Positions 20,277-30,430 of a stretch of DNA of 40,754 nt are shown here, in pieces. Below the pieces are notes generated by a model, which searched no databases, was not told the origin of the DNA, and saw only the letters and a program-made list of their open reading frames with translations. The translations under genes were made by a program, and so were the position numbers. The stretch comes from Acidimicrobiaceae bacterium (GTDB lineage Bacteria > Actinomycetota > Acidimicrobiia > Acidimicrobiales > Aldehydirespiratoraceae): positions 1 through 40,754 of the forward strand of contig JAPOQG010000098.1 in NCBI GenBank assembly GCA_026710865.1, in the 5' to 3' direction. Position 1 is the stretch's first letter. The number at the start of each line of letters is the position of its first letter.

Positions 20277-22252
20277 GGCTGGTCGCCTTCTGTCGAACTG
20301 CCTTCGGTGGCCTCGTCGTCGTGGTGGTCGTGGGTGGCGTCTGGGTCGTCGACGGGTTCCATGGCCCACGAGTAGAGGGAGGCGATGGTGAGGAGGGCGC
20401 CGATCAGCGCCAGCCAGAGGTTGAAGATCAGGCCGTAGCCGATGAGCGGCAGCCCGACCGCCACCGCCAGCGGCCAGAACGACGGCGACGGCAGGTGCAC
20501 GCCGGTGGCCTCGCCGGTCTGGGCGGCCTCCTCCACGGTGGCGACCCGAACCACGGTGCCCTCGTCGTTCTCGGCGTACTTGTTGTGCCACCAGTCGTCT
20601 CGCCCGTGCACCTGGGGCACGGTGTCGAAGTTGTGCTCCGGCACCGGCGACGGGATCGACCACTCGAGGCTGCGGGCATCCCACGGGTCCGGCCCGGGCG
20701 GGGGCAGATGGGGGGCGTCGCGTTTGGACTTGACCACGTTCCACATGAACACCACCACGCTCACCGCGATCAGCAGCGACCCGACGGTGGCGGCCATGTT
20801 CCAGAACTCGAAGCCGTAGCCCCTCGCATAGGTGTCGATGCGCCGGGACATCCCCTGCAGGCCCAGGATGTGCATGGGGCCGAAGGTCAGGTTGAAGCCC
20901 ACCAGCATGATCCAGAAGTTCCAGTTGCCCAGCCGCTCGTTGAGGAAATGGCCCCACACCTTGGGCCACCAGAAGTACAGGCCGGCGAACAGGCCGAGCA
21001 CGCCGCCGCCGAAGATCACATAGTGGAAGTGGGCCACGATGTAGTAGGTGTCGGTCTGCTGGGTGTCGGCCGGCGCCACCGAGTGGGTCACGCCGGACAG
21101 GCCGCCGATGGTGAACATGGCCACCGTGGCCACCGCGAACTTCATGGCCACCGTGAAGCGCAGCCTCCCGCCCCACATCGTGGCAAGCCAGTTGAGGACC
21201 TTCACCCCCGTGGGCACTGCGATGAACATGGTCGAGAGCGAGAAGGCGGCCACCGAGATGGGCCCGATGCCCGAAACGAACATGTGGTGGGCCCACACGC
21301 CCCAGCCCATGAAGCCGATGGCGATGCCCGAGAACACCATGAACTCGTAACCGAACAGGGGCTTGCGGCTGAAGGTCGGGATTATCTCCGACACCACCCC
21401 GAAGGCGGGCAGGATGATGATGTACACCTCCGGATGGCCGAATATCCAGAACAGGTGCTGCCATAGGAGCGGGTCGGCGCCGGCGTCGGGGTTGAAGAAC
21501 TGGGCGTCGAAGAGCCGGTCGAACATCAACAGGAACAGGGCGACGGTTATCACCGGCAGCGCGAACAGCAGCAGGAACTGGGTGATCAGCAGCATCCAGG
21601 TGAGCACCGGCATGCGCATCAGCGTCATGCCCGGGGCCCGCATGTTGAGGCAGGTGACGATGAGGTTTATGGACGAGACCAGCGACGCTATGCCCAGGAT
21701 CTGCAGGCCGATGGCGTAGAAGTCCACGCCGTGGCTGGGCGAGAAGGCCACGCCGCTGTTGGTCGCATAGCAGAACCACCCGCAGTCGGCGCCGCCGCCG
21801 CCCACAATCCATGAGGTGTTCAGGAAGATGGCCCCCGACAGCCAGATCCAGTACGAGAGCGCGTTGAGGCGGGGGAAGGCGACGTCGCGGGCCCCGATCT
21901 GGAGGGGAATGAAGTAGTTCGCGAAAGCGGCGGCCAGCGGCATGATGAACAGGAACACCATGGTGACGCCGTGCATGGTGTACACCTGGTTGTAGACGTC
22001 GGCGCTGAGCACCGAGCCCTCGGGAGCGGCCAGTTGCAGCCGGATGAGCAGCGCCTCGACCCCGCCGACCACGAAGAAGAACATCGCGGAGGCGCCGTAG
22101 AGGATCCCGATGCGCTTGTGGTCGACGGTGCTGAGCCAGTCCCGCCAACCCCGGCCGCCCTGTGGTCGAGTGAACACGCCGAGGGGCCGCTCGACATAGC
22201 GGGCGGTGTCGCCCGGGCCGAGCTCGAGGGGCGTCTTCTCAGTGATCGCCAT
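20273..22252 (-). CDS. ctaD: Cytochrome c oxidase subunit I
   Basis: YTMHGVTMVFLF, WIFGHPEVYIIILP, GWGVWAHHMF and YYIVAHFHYVIFGG heme/CuB ligand motifs. Confidence 0.97.
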   Translation of the reverse strand: MAITEKTPLELGPGDTARYVERPLGVFTRPQGGRGWRDWLSTVDHKRIGILYGASAMFFFVVGGVEALLIRLQLAAPEGSVLSADVYNQVYTMHGVTMVFLFIMPLAAAFANYFIPLQIGARDVAFPRLNALSYWIWLSGAIFLNTSWIVGGGGADCGWFCYATNSGVAFSPSHGVDFYAIGLQILGIASLVSSINLIVTCLNMRAPGMTLMRMPVLTWMLLITQFLLLFALPVITVALFLLMFDRLFDAQFFNPDAGADPLLWQHLFWIFGHPEVYIIILPAFGVVSEIIPTFSRKPLFGYEFMVFSGIAIGFMGWGVWAHHMFVSGIGPISVAAFSLSTMFIAVPTGVKVLNWLATMWGGRLRFTVAMKFAVATVAMFTIGGLSGVTHSVAPADTQQTDTYYIVAHFHYVIFGGGVLGLFAGLYFWWPKVWGHFLNERLGNWNFWIMLVGFNLTFGPMHILGLQGMSRRIDTYARGYGFEFWNMAATVGSLLIAVSVVVFMWNVVKSKRDAPHLPPPGPDPWDARSLEWSIPSPVPEHNFDTVPQVHGRDDWWHNKYAENDEGTVVRVATVEEAAQTGEATGVHLPSPSFWPLAVAVGLPLIGYGLIFNLWLALIGALLTIASLYSWAMEPVDDPDATHDHHDDEATEGSSTEGDQP

Positions 22253-22287
22253 GTTGCTCCAGCACCTCCCTGCTCTCTAGCGCCACG

Positions 22288-23568
22288 TCACTCCACCTGG
22301 GTCGCTTCGATGATCCAGTCTGCGGGCCTGTTCCCCAGCCCTGCAAGGTAGGCCACCAGGTCGTCGATCTGCTGCTCGCTCAGGTCCAGGTCGGGCATGC
22401 CCCGGTACTGCTTGCCCGGCACGGTGTAGTTGGCCTTGAGATCTCCGGGGTTGCGCAGCCAGGCCTCGAGCTGGACCCGGTTGAGCGACCCGTCGGCGTT
22501 GTAGAGGTTGAAGATGCCGCCGGCGAAGGTGCTCCGGCTGGCGAGGTGGGTCAGGTTGGGGGCCGCCCCGGACGCCTGGTCGGCGCTCTCGAAGACGTCG
22601 TCGTTGACTCCCTCGATGACGTGGCAGGAGGTGCAGATGCCGGAGAACACCTCCAGGCCCGCCAGTGCGGCCGGATCGGCAGGCTCGACCGCGTCCTGAG
22701 TGGTATCGTCGACCCACGACTGGAAGTCGGCGGGGGTCAGCGCCACCACCTGCATCCTCATGCGGGAGTGGGACAGGCCGCAGAACTCGGTGCACTGCCC
22801 GAAGTAGAAGCCGGGATCGGAGGCCTCGATCTTCCAGGGCGAGAAGCGGTTGGGCACGGCGTCGCGCTTGCCGTTGAGGGCAGGGATCCAGAACGAGTGG
22901 ATCACGTCGCGTGAGGTGAGGATCAGCTCGACCTCCTCGCCGGTGGGGATCACCATCTGGCCGGAGGTGACGATGTCGGCCGGCGGCAGCGTCTTGGCGT
23001 CGCCGTGGGCCCTCAGATCGGCGAGGTCGACCTGATCGCTGAAGTAGTAGCGGAACTCCCACCACCACTGGTTGCCCACCACCACCACGGTCGGCTCCCA
23101 CTCGACGCTCCGATCGTCGACGGTGACGCCCATCAAGTTGGTCTCGGTGGCGTCGACGGTGGGAAGAGACCACAGCATGATTCCGGCCACGGCGGCCATT
23201 GTCACGAAGAAGCCCACGGTCCAGCCGACCTCCAGCGGGACGTGGCCGTGGGTCTGAGCGGGCCACTCGTCGTCGCCCTCGTAGTTCTTGACCCGGTTGC
23301 GCCATATCAGCCAGACCATGGCCACCGTGATGCCCACCAACACCACCGCGGCGATCCAGAAGACGGGAAGCACCCCCCTGGAGTGCAGTTCCCTGGCGAT
23401 CGGGCCCTGCGGTGCGAACGTGTCGAGCTCGGCGTCGGATGCGCAGCCCGTGGCGACGGCGGCGCCCAGCAGCGAGAGCAACCACCCAGAGACGCGGCCC
23501 AGCGGCCGAGCGGGGAGACGCACGTCAGCCGCTCTCCTCATGCACGGCCGGCTCGCCGGTCTCCTCAT
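22288..23568 (-). CDS. ctaC: Cytochrome c oxidase subunit II fused to a c-type cytochrome domain (start may be 23541)
   Basis: CuA motif GQCTEFCGLSHSRMRM; C-terminal CTSCHVIEG heme c motif. Confidence 0.95.
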   Translation of the reverse strand: MRRPASRPCMRRAADVRLPARPLGRVSGWLLSLLGAAVATGCASDAELDTFAPQGPIARELHSRGVLPVFWIAAVVLVGITVAMVWLIWRNRVKNYEGDDEWPAQTHGHVPLEVGWTVGFFVTMAAVAGIMLWSLPTVDATETNLMGVTVDDRSVEWEPTVVVVGNQWWWEFRYYFSDQVDLADLRAHGDAKTLPPADIVTSGQMVIPTGEEVELILTSRDVIHSFWIPALNGKRDAVPNRFSPWKIEASDPGFYFGQCTEFCGLSHSRMRMQVVALTPADFQSWVDDTTQDAVEPADPAALAGLEVFSGICTSCHVIEGVNDDVFESADQASGAAPNLTHLASRSTFAGGIFNLYNADGSLNRVQLEAWLRNPGDLKANYTVPGKQYRGMPDLDLSEQQIDDLVAYLAGLGNRPADWIIEATQVE

Positions 23569-24322
23569 GGGTGTCGACCTCGTGGTGGACGAAGTCGCGC
23601 TCGCCGGCCACCGCGGCGAGCACCCCGCCCACCAGCAGCAGCAGGGCGGCCACCGGTCCCAGGATCCGCACCAGGCGACGCCCGAGACCGGGACGGCTGG
23701 TGTACACCCAGGCGCCGATCAGGATCAGCCCGGACGCGACACCGGCGACCCACACTGCCTCCAGCTTGGACACGTTCAGCAGGATGCGGGAGGCGGCCAG
23801 CACGATCACAGCCACACCGAGCGTGCCCACGACGGGGATCTCGATGGGCGCCATGATGCGGTTGCGCAACTCCCGGTTGATCTCGGCGTCGCCGGTGGCC
23901 CGGTCGGACCAGGCGTCCATCGTCCACTCGACCAGCGAGAGGAAGAGCAGGGCGAGGCCCAGCACGAACACCATGGGGTGCAGCACCAGGCCCACCGCGG
24001 CCGCGCCCACGCCGAAGGCGGCCACCACCGGCCAGAAGCTGGCCCTCACGGGCTGGTCGGTGAGCACCTCGGCCAGGTTCTGGAGGCGGGCCTGGGCCGA
24101 GGCGTCGGCGTCGCGGAACGACACCAGCACCAGGCTGACGGTCAGACAGGCCACGGCCAGCCCGACGAGCACCCCGTAGCCGATGTGGTCGCCGACGCCG
24201 CCCTTCCAACCCAGCGAGACGGGGCCGACGTGGCTGCCGCCCGTGGTGTAGCCGTAGACGAGGGCGGCCGCACAGAAGGCGGCGGACAGTCCGAAGAAGA
24301 ACTTGAAACCGGTGGTGAACAT
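23525..24322 (-). CDS. Multi-TM membrane protein of the oxidase operon, function unknown
   Basis: 265 aa, several TM segments; overlaps ctaC 5' end. Confidence 0.75.
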   Translation of the reverse strand: MFTTGFKFFFGLSAAFCAAALVYGYTTGGSHVGPVSLGWKGGVGDHIGYGVLVGLAVACLTVSLVLVSFRDADASAQARLQNLAEVLTDQPVRASFWPVVAAFGVGAAAVGLVLHPMVFVLGLALLFLSLVEWTMDAWSDRATGDAEINRELRNRIMAPIEIPVVGTLGVAVIVLAASRILLNVSKLEAVWVAGVASGLILIGAWVYTSRPGLGRRLVRILGPVAALLLLVGGVLAAVAGERDFVHHEVDTHEETGEPAVHEESG

Positions 24323-24338
24323 GCTCGGCCCGCCTGCC

Positions 24339-24923
24339 CTACTTCGTGACGAACACGACGTACCACACCAGGAAGTAGCACAGCACGCACATATGCCAGA
24401 ACATTGCCGAGGCCTGCACCGCGTGGGCCAGATCGCGACCGAAGGGCCCCAGCAGCGAGCGGATGGTGGTCACCGCCAGCATCGCCATCGCCCCGACGAG
24501 CATGGCGATGAACGACCCGGTGACCGCGTAGAACAGCAGCTCGGCCCGGCCGCCGTCGATGGCGAAGGCGGTGTCCTGGTAGACGAACCAGAACTGGTTG
24601 ATGACCGCGGCGCCGAACATGAGGGTGACCCCAAGCGCGATGAACCCGTGGGGCCGGTCCTCGGCCCGGGCGGCCTGCACGGCCCACTGCACCGTCACCA
24701 TGGACAGCGCCAGCGTCATCATCATCATCCCTGCGGGGCCGAGCTCGACCGTGCCCGACGGGAACCACTCCTCGCCCAGGGCCAGGGTCTGCTGGCGCTG
24801 CTGGACGTACACCGACACGAGGGCGGCGAAGGCCATGAAGACCGCTCCGGTGGCCATCAGGGCGCCGACGACGACAGTGCGGGGGCGGGTCGCCTCCGCC
24901 GCCGGCAGCTCGGTCGTCCTCAT
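24339..24923 (-). CDS. Second heme-copper oxidase subunit III-like protein
   Basis: 194 aa; MMMMTLALSMVTVQWAVQAAR and MFWHMCVLCYFLVWYVVFV COX3-like helices. Confidence 0.8.
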   Translation of the reverse strand: MRTTELPAAEATRPRTVVVGALMATGAVFMAFAALVSVYVQQRQQTLALGEEWFPSGTVELGPAGMMMMTLALSMVTVQWAVQAARAEDRPHGFIALGVTLMFGAAVINQFWFVYQDTAFAIDGGRAELLFYAVTGSFIAMLVGAMAMLAVTTIRSLLGPFGRDLAHAVQASAMFWHMCVLCYFLVWYVVFVTK

Positions 24924-26479
24924 GCCGGCTCGCTCCCGGCCGCCTCGGGCGTGTCCGCCGCCGACGGCTTCAGGGCTGAGGCCACACCGAACAGGGCCAC
25001 GGACAACCCGGCCGCCACCAGCAGGGATCCGATCAAGGCCACCACGTTGAGGGCGGCGCTTCCGTCGAGCGCGAGAGCCATCAGATCAGGATCATCGGCG
25101 ATGAAGCCGGAGGCCAGGTCGGCCAGTACCAGCAGCCCGCCGCCGCCGAACAGCAGCACGATCGCTCCCCGGGCAAGCCTCGGCTGGATCGGGCCGAACA
25201 GCAGCTGCGGCCAGGTCGCCAGAGCAGCCACGGCCGCGACGAGGCCGGCGACGACGACGCCGTGGAACACCGCCCAGGTGGCAGAGGTCTCGAGCAGGTC
25301 AAGGGGCTCGATCACTCGAAGGGCCCCCACCAGGGCGGCCGCGCCGAGGAGCTTGAGGGCCGCGCCCGCGCCCAGCATCCGGGTGTCCAGGAGCCGGTCC
25401 AGCGTCTTCGATCCCCGCATCGCCAGCTCGCCGACGCCGCCGGCCGTGGCCACGACCGGCACGACCGCGGCCAGACCGAACGCCACGTAGACGAGCCCGT
25501 CGCGGAGGTCCTGCGGGGCGGTGAAGTAGTCCTGTGACCAGCCGCCCATCGCCAGCAGGCCGAACAGCCCCACCACGATGAGCATGGCCTCGGGACGGCT
25601 GGAGCGGGCACCGACGGCCGCGCCGGCCGCAGTGAAGATGATGCCGAGCACCGGCACGGCCATGGCGTACACCGCGGGCTGCTCCACGAGCCAGTCGAGC
25701 TGGAGCCAGATGTCGGGGCTCTCGGGGCGGCCGAAGGCGATCGCCGGCCGGCCCCGCAAGTCTGCGTAGATGACCACGATGTTGGCGATGGCCACCGGCA
25801 GCGAGAGCAGCCACACCACTGCGGTCACCAGCACCGACCAGGAGAAGGGGGGAACGTCCAGGAGGCTCATGCCGGTCCGGCGCAACGAGATCACGGTGGT
25901 GGCGACCACGATGGCCCCGAGCAGCAGGCCGACGATCATGATGCCGGTGCCGAGCAGCGTGAGGGCCATGGCGTCGCTCTCGTTGCCGGTCACACCGTCG
26001 AGCGCGCCCCAGCCCCCTCCCGCGAGGACCGACGCGACGACGATGACCGCGCCGATCTTCCACGACCAGAACGACGCCAGCGCGGCTCGCGGGAAGGCCG
26101 CATTGCCCGCTCCCACCTGGGCCGGCATGACTGCCATTGCCAGACCGAGGAGCAGCGGCATCACCACCAGCAGCAGGAACGACACCCGGTAGAGCGTCCA
26201 CATGCGGAAGTAGGCGTTGAGGCCTCCGAACAGGTCGTCGGGAGCCACCGCGTCGGTGCGCCCCAGCGAGAGCAGCACGCCGATGGCGGCCGTGCCCAGC
26301 CCCAGCAGGAGCGACGAGATCACGAAGAGCCTGCCGACCTGCGCCGCGTCGTTGGTCATGAACGGCTGGGCCAGCCCTCTGGGCGCCCCGATCGTCTCAG
26401 CGGGGGACGCCGGCGCGGCCGCGCCTACGGCGTCGGCCGCAGCCTCCGATTCCGCGACGGGGGAGTCGGTCAGCGTCAT
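24920..26479 (-). CDS. COX1-like (heme-copper oxidase subunit I) paralogue lacking metal ligands
   Basis: Colinear with CtaD (YFRMWTLYRVSFLLLVVMPLLLGLAMAVMPAQVGAGNAAFPRAALASFWSW; WLVEQPAVYA; MGGWSQDYF) with the ligands substituted. Confidence 0.8.
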   Translation of the reverse strand: MTLTDSPVAESEAAADAVGAAAPASPAETIGAPRGLAQPFMTNDAAQVGRLFVISSLLLGLGTAAIGVLLSLGRTDAVAPDDLFGGLNAYFRMWTLYRVSFLLLVVMPLLLGLAMAVMPAQVGAGNAAFPRAALASFWSWKIGAVIVVASVLAGGGWGALDGVTGNESDAMALTLLGTGIMIVGLLLGAIVVATTVISLRRTGMSLLDVPPFSWSVLVTAVVWLLSLPVAIANIVVIYADLRGRPAIAFGRPESPDIWLQLDWLVEQPAVYAMAVPVLGIIFTAAGAAVGARSSRPEAMLIVVGLFGLLAMGGWSQDYFTAPQDLRDGLVYVAFGLAAVVPVVATAGGVGELAMRGSKTLDRLLDTRMLGAGAALKLLGAAALVGALRVIEPLDLLETSATWAVFHGVVVAGLVAAVAALATWPQLLFGPIQPRLARGAIVLLFGGGGLLVLADLASGFIADDPDLMALALDGSAALNVVALIGSLLVAAGLSVALFGVASALKPSAADTPEAAGSEPA

Positions 26480-26543
26480 CGGGGGGCGATGCTACACATT
26501 GACGATGGGGCCGCCGACAATCGGCGTCGACGCGTCTTCATTG

Positions 26544-27440
26544 CTAGAACCCGTTGCGGATCAGGACGTCGGCCGCGACCGCTCCGAAGAGCAGCACGAT
26601 GTAGGCGTTCGACCAGCCGAAGAGCCGCATCGACCGGGTCGGGTCCGGACGGCGCAGCACATCGACGGCCAGGCCCAGGAAGCCCGCGCCCAGCACCAGC
26701 GCAGCCATGGCATACAGGACGCCCATCGACGCCACCGGCACCAGGACCAGGGTCAGGGCCCACAGCGCCAGCGTGTAGGCGACGATGCGGCGAGCGGTCG
26801 CTCGCAGACCGGCCACTGCGGGAAGCATCGGCACGTCAGCAGCCTCGTAGTCGCTGCGGTAGCGGATGGCGAGGGCCCAGAAGTGAGGCGGGGTCCAGTA
26901 GAAGATCACCGCGAACAGCACCACCGGGGGCCAGTCGAGCGATCCGGTGACCGCGGTCCAGCCCACGAGCGTCGGCACCGCTCCGGCCGCACCGCCGATC
27001 ACGATGTTGCGGATGGAGGTCCGCTTGAGCCACAGCGAGTAGACGAACACGTAGAACAGGGCGGCCGCGGCGGCCAGTGCGGCCGACAGCAGGTTCACGA
27101 AGGCCCACAGCCACACGAAGGATCCCGCGGTGAGAGCGACCGCGAAGAGGATCGCCTCGGCAGGACGGACCGCGCCGGTGACCAGCGGCCGGTTCCGGGT
27201 CCGGTGCATCAGCCGGTCGATGTCCCGGTCGACGTACATGTTGAGCGCGTTGGCCCCTCCGGCAGCCATCGAACCCCCCACGACGGTGGCCGCCATGAGC
27301 CAGACCGACGGCAGACCCCGCTCGGCCAGAACCATCGAGGGAACCGTGGTGACCAGCAGCAGCTCGACTATGCGGGGCTTCGTCAGCGCGACGAAGGCCG
27401 CTGCGCGGGCGCGGCGGGGCGCGGCCAGAATTCCGGTCAC
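26544..27440 (-). CDS. ctaB: Protoheme IX farnesyltransferase
   Basis: [48 protein letters not shown]. Confidence 0.95.
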   Translation of the reverse strand: MTGILAAPRRARAAAFVALTKPRIVELLLVTTVPSMVLAERGLPSVWLMAATVVGGSMAAGGANALNMYVDRDIDRLMHRTRNRPLVTGAVRPAEAILFAVALTAGSFVWLWAFVNLLSAALAAAAALFYVFVYSLWLKRTSIRNIVIGGAAGAVPTLVGWTAVTGSLDWPPVVLFAVIFYWTPPHFWALAIRYRSDYEAADVPMLPAVAGLRATARRIVAYTLALWALTLVLVPVASMGVLYAMAALVLGAGFLGLAVDVLRRPDPTRSMRLFGWSNAYIVLLFGAVAADVLIRNGF

Positions 27441-27470
27441 ATCCGCAGGCTACGACGATGAAGCCCGCCT

Positions 27471-28448
27471 ATGACAGCCGAACGGGTTTTCCGACCGATT
27501 CCGCCGCCGAGGATTTGGCCGTACGATCGGAGTGTGGCTCCACCCACATACGCCCGGCTCACGCGATTCGCGCTGTGGGCCCTCGCGGCCATCGTGGTGA
27601 CCGGCGCGGCAGTGCGCCTCACCGGCTCGGGCCTGGGATGCGAGGACTGGCCGACCTGCTCCGAGGACCGCTTCGTGGCCGACCTCGAGTACCACGCGCT
27701 GATCGAGTTCCTGAACCGGCTGTTCACCGGGGTGGTGGCCCTCGCGGTGATCGCAGCCGTGCTGGGCTCCTGGGTCCGGCGGCCCAGGCGGCGGGACCTG
27801 GCGGCGCTGTCGCTGGGGCTGGTGGCCGGGGTGCTGGCCCAGGTCGTGCTGGGCGCGCTGCTGGTGAAGACCGAGTTGGACCCCCGCTTCACCATGGGGC
27901 ACTTCCTCCTGTCCATGGTGCTGCTTCTGAACGCGGCCGTCCTCGACGTGCGGGCCCGTCCGGGCGCACCGGAGACGGACGGGAGCCAACGAGCCGACCC
28001 GTGGACCAGGCTCATGCTGCGGGCGGTGCCGGCCGTGGGCGCGGTGCTGCTGGTGACCGGAACCCTCGTCACCGGGGCCGGCCCCCACGCCGGGGACAGC
28101 CGGGCCGAGCGGCTCCCTCTGCTGGTGCAGGAGGCAGCCCGGATCCACGGCATCGTCGCCATGTCCCTGCTGGTGCTGGCGGTCTGGACGTGGTGGCGCC
28201 TGCGCGGCACGGGTGCGCCCGCTCACGCCCGGATGGGCCGGGTGGCGCTCCTGCTCGGCGCGCAGGGCGTGATCGGCTACACGCAGTACTTCACCGGGGT
28301 CCCCGCCCTGCTGGTCGGGATCCACGTCGCGCTGGCCTCGGTCATCTGGATCGAGATCGTCAAGGCCGCCTGCAGGCCGGCCGCAGCGGAGGCGGCCGCG
28401 CCGAGTTGCCGGCCCGATCGGGCGGCCATCGCCGGGGCGAGCCCATGA
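27471..28448 (+). CDS. ctaA: Heme A synthase (COX15/CtaA family); start may be GTG near 27534
   Basis: [46 protein letters not shown]. Confidence 0.93.
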   Translation: MTAERVFRPIPPPRIWPYDRSVAPPTYARLTRFALWALAAIVVTGAAVRLTGSGLGCEDWPTCSEDRFVADLEYHALIEFLNRLFTGVVALAVIAAVLGSWVRRPRRRDLAALSLGLVAGVLAQVVLGALLVKTELDPRFTMGHFLLSMVLLLNAAVLDVRARPGAPETDGSQRADPWTRLMLRAVPAVGAVLLVTGTLVTGAGPHAGDSRAERLPLLVQEAARIHGIVAMSLLVLAVWTWWRLRGTGAPAHARMGRVALLLGAQGVIGYTQYFTGVPALLVGIHVALASVIWIEIVKAACRPAAAEAAAPSCRPDRAAIAGASP

Positions 28449-28771
28449 CAGCAGCATCCGGAATCGCCGTGCCGTTGTCGATGGCATCGCCGGTGACCGC
28501 TCCGGTGAAGGACCCGGTGGACCAGACCGACCGCCGGCCCGATCTGCCGTGGAAGGTGATCGTGCTCGACGATCCCGTGAATCTGATGTCGTACGTCACG
28601 TACGTGTTCCGCAAGCTGTTCGGCTACTCGCACGCCAAGGCGCACCGCCTGATGATGCAGGTCCACACCGAGGGCCGGGCCGTGGTGGCGTCGGGGCAGA
28701 AGGAGAAGGCCGAGTTCGACGTCTACCGGCTGCACGAGCACGGCCTGTGGGCGATCCTCGAGCAGGATTGA
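28445..28771 (+). CDS. clpS: ATP-dependent Clp protease adaptor ClpS
   Basis: [46 protein letters not shown]. Confidence 0.95.
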   Translation: MTAASGIAVPLSMASPVTAPVKDPVDQTDRRPDLPWKVIVLDDPVNLMSYVTYVFRKLFGYSHAKAHRLMMQVHTEGRAVVASGQKEKAEFDVYRLHEHGLWAILEQD

Positions 28772-29259
28772 TGCCGGGCGCGCGATTCAGACCCGGCCGC
28801 GACGGCATCAGGGTGACCCTGCGCGACGACGAGCGCGCCGGCCTGGCCGCGATCCTCGAGCAGTTCCGGCAGCTCCTGCTGGGCGGCAGGGATCCGTCCC
28901 TGCTCCGCTTCCAGCCGCCGGTTCACATCCACGACCGGGAGGCCTCCGAGGAGTTCTGGGAGATGGCGGGGGATTCCCTGCTGCGTCACCGTCTGGAGGC
29001 GATCGACACCGTCGAGGCCGGGCTGGACGGCGCCCCGCTCGACGGCGAGGGGGTGGAAGCCTGGATGCAGACCCTCAACAGCGTGCGGCTCTACCTGGGT
29101 AACACCCTTGAAGTGGGCGCAGCCACCTTCAACCCTCCCCGGGAGGACGACCAGCCCCGGGAGGCGGCCAGGTACGTTCTCTACGAGTGGCTCGGCGGCC
29201 TGCTCGACCAGCTCGTGACGGTGGCGGCCGGGACCCTCCCGCCGGGCATGGACGACTGA
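28771..29259 (+). CDS. DUF2017-family protein
   Basis: Coupled to clpS; LNSVRLYLGNTLEV...ARYVLYEWLGGLLDQLV; established clpS neighbour in actinobacteria. Confidence 0.8.
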   Translation: MPGARFRPGRDGIRVTLRDDERAGLAAILEQFRQLLLGGRDPSLLRFQPPVHIHDREASEEFWEMAGDSLLRHRLEAIDTVEAGLDGAPLDGEGVEAWMQTLNSVRLYLGNTLEVGAATFNPPREDDQPREAARYVLYEWLGGLLDQLVTVAAGTLPPGMDD

Positions 29260-29262
29260 CGC

Positions 29263-30357
29263 ATGGAGCCCACGAACACGCCGCTGGCGTCGGCCTTTCC
29301 CGAGGGCTGGTACCTCGTCGCAAGCCGAAGGGACCTGGAGAAGGCCGGGATCGTCCGCAAGACCTGGATGGGCACTGAGATCGTCGCCTGGTCCGGTGAT
29401 GACGGGAGCGTCTGCGTAGCCGAGGCCTATTGCCCGCACCTGGGTTCCGACATGGGGCCCTCGGTCGGGGGGAGCGTGCGCGACGGCCGTCTCGTCTGTC
29501 CCTTCCATGGCTTCGAGTACGACACCGGCGGACAGTGCGTCGCCACCCCCTTCGCCCCCGCACCGAGGGCGGCGCGGCTGCGGGTCTTCGAGTCCCGCCA
29601 GATCGCCGGCCTGGTGTTCGCCTGGTGGGGCATCGGTGGACGGCGACCGCAGTGGCACCTGCCCGAACAGGAGCCGGACCAGACCGGCTGGAGCGGCCTG
29701 CACATCTGGACCTCGCGTTTTGCCGGCCATCCCCAGGAGACCACGGAGAACTCGGTGGATCTGGCCCACCTGCGCTACGTCCACGGCTACGACAACGTGA
29801 GCCGCGTCGGGTCGATGTCGGTGGACGGGCACGTTCTCTCGAGCGACTTCGACTTCACCACCACCCGGAGGATCGCCCGATTCGCCTCGACCAAGCTCAA
29901 GGTGTCCGCCCGCACGCTTGTCTCGGGTCTGGGCTACTCGTTCGTGGAGGTGCGCGAGCACACCATCGGCCTGGACATGCGCCTGTGGATACTGGCGACG
30001 CCCGTCGACGGCGCGCTCATCGACCTGGCGGTGGTGTTGCAGACCGGGGAGATACGCAACCCGAGCCGCTGGATCGCGGGTCTGGGGTTCCTCCCGGTGA
30101 GGCTGCGCGCCCCCGTCATCAACAGGATCATGGCGTCCTTCGAGCGGCGGGACGTACTGCAGGACGTGCCGATCTGGAGCACCAAGAGCTACCGGTCCCG
30201 CCCGCGCCTGGCCCGCTCCGACGGCGAGATCATGCAGTACCGCTCCTACTGCGCCCAGTTCTATCCCGACCTGCCGGCCGAGGCCGGCGGCGCCGAGACC
30301 GTGGTCGACCTGCGCCCGGCAGCCGACGGGCAGAGGGCCATCGAGCGCCGCGCATGA
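29263..30357 (+). CDS. Rieske 2Fe-2S non-heme iron oxygenase (possible sterol C7-desaturase/KshA-like)
   Basis: CPHLGSDMG...VCPFHGFEYDTGGQCV Rieske centre; ENSVDLAHLRYVH mononuclear iron motif. Confidence 0.85.
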   Translation: MEPTNTPLASAFPEGWYLVASRRDLEKAGIVRKTWMGTEIVAWSGDDGSVCVAEAYCPHLGSDMGPSVGGSVRDGRLVCPFHGFEYDTGGQCVATPFAPAPRAARLRVFESRQIAGLVFAWWGIGGRRPQWHLPEQEPDQTGWSGLHIWTSRFAGHPQETTENSVDLAHLRYVHGYDNVSRVGSMSVDGHVLSSDFDFTTTRRIARFASTKLKVSARTLVSGLGYSFVEVREHTIGLDMRLWILATPVDGALIDLAVVLQTGEIRNPSRWIAGLGFLPVRLRAPVINRIMASFERRDVLQDVPIWSTKSYRSRPRLARSDGEIMQYRSYCAQFYPDLPAEAGGAETVVDLRPAADGQRAIERRA

Positions 30358-30430
30358 CCTCGAGACGCTCATCGGCGACCCAGAGGAGCCGTCAGAGGCC
30401 GTCTCGGCCGGGAAGGTACAGTGACGGGCC

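Noticed and set aside
20160-22148. 662-aa minus-strand ORF overlapping ctaD
   Set aside because: Out-of-frame shadow of ctaD; only its last 38 codons lie outside ctaD and are treated as a separate micro-ORF candidate.
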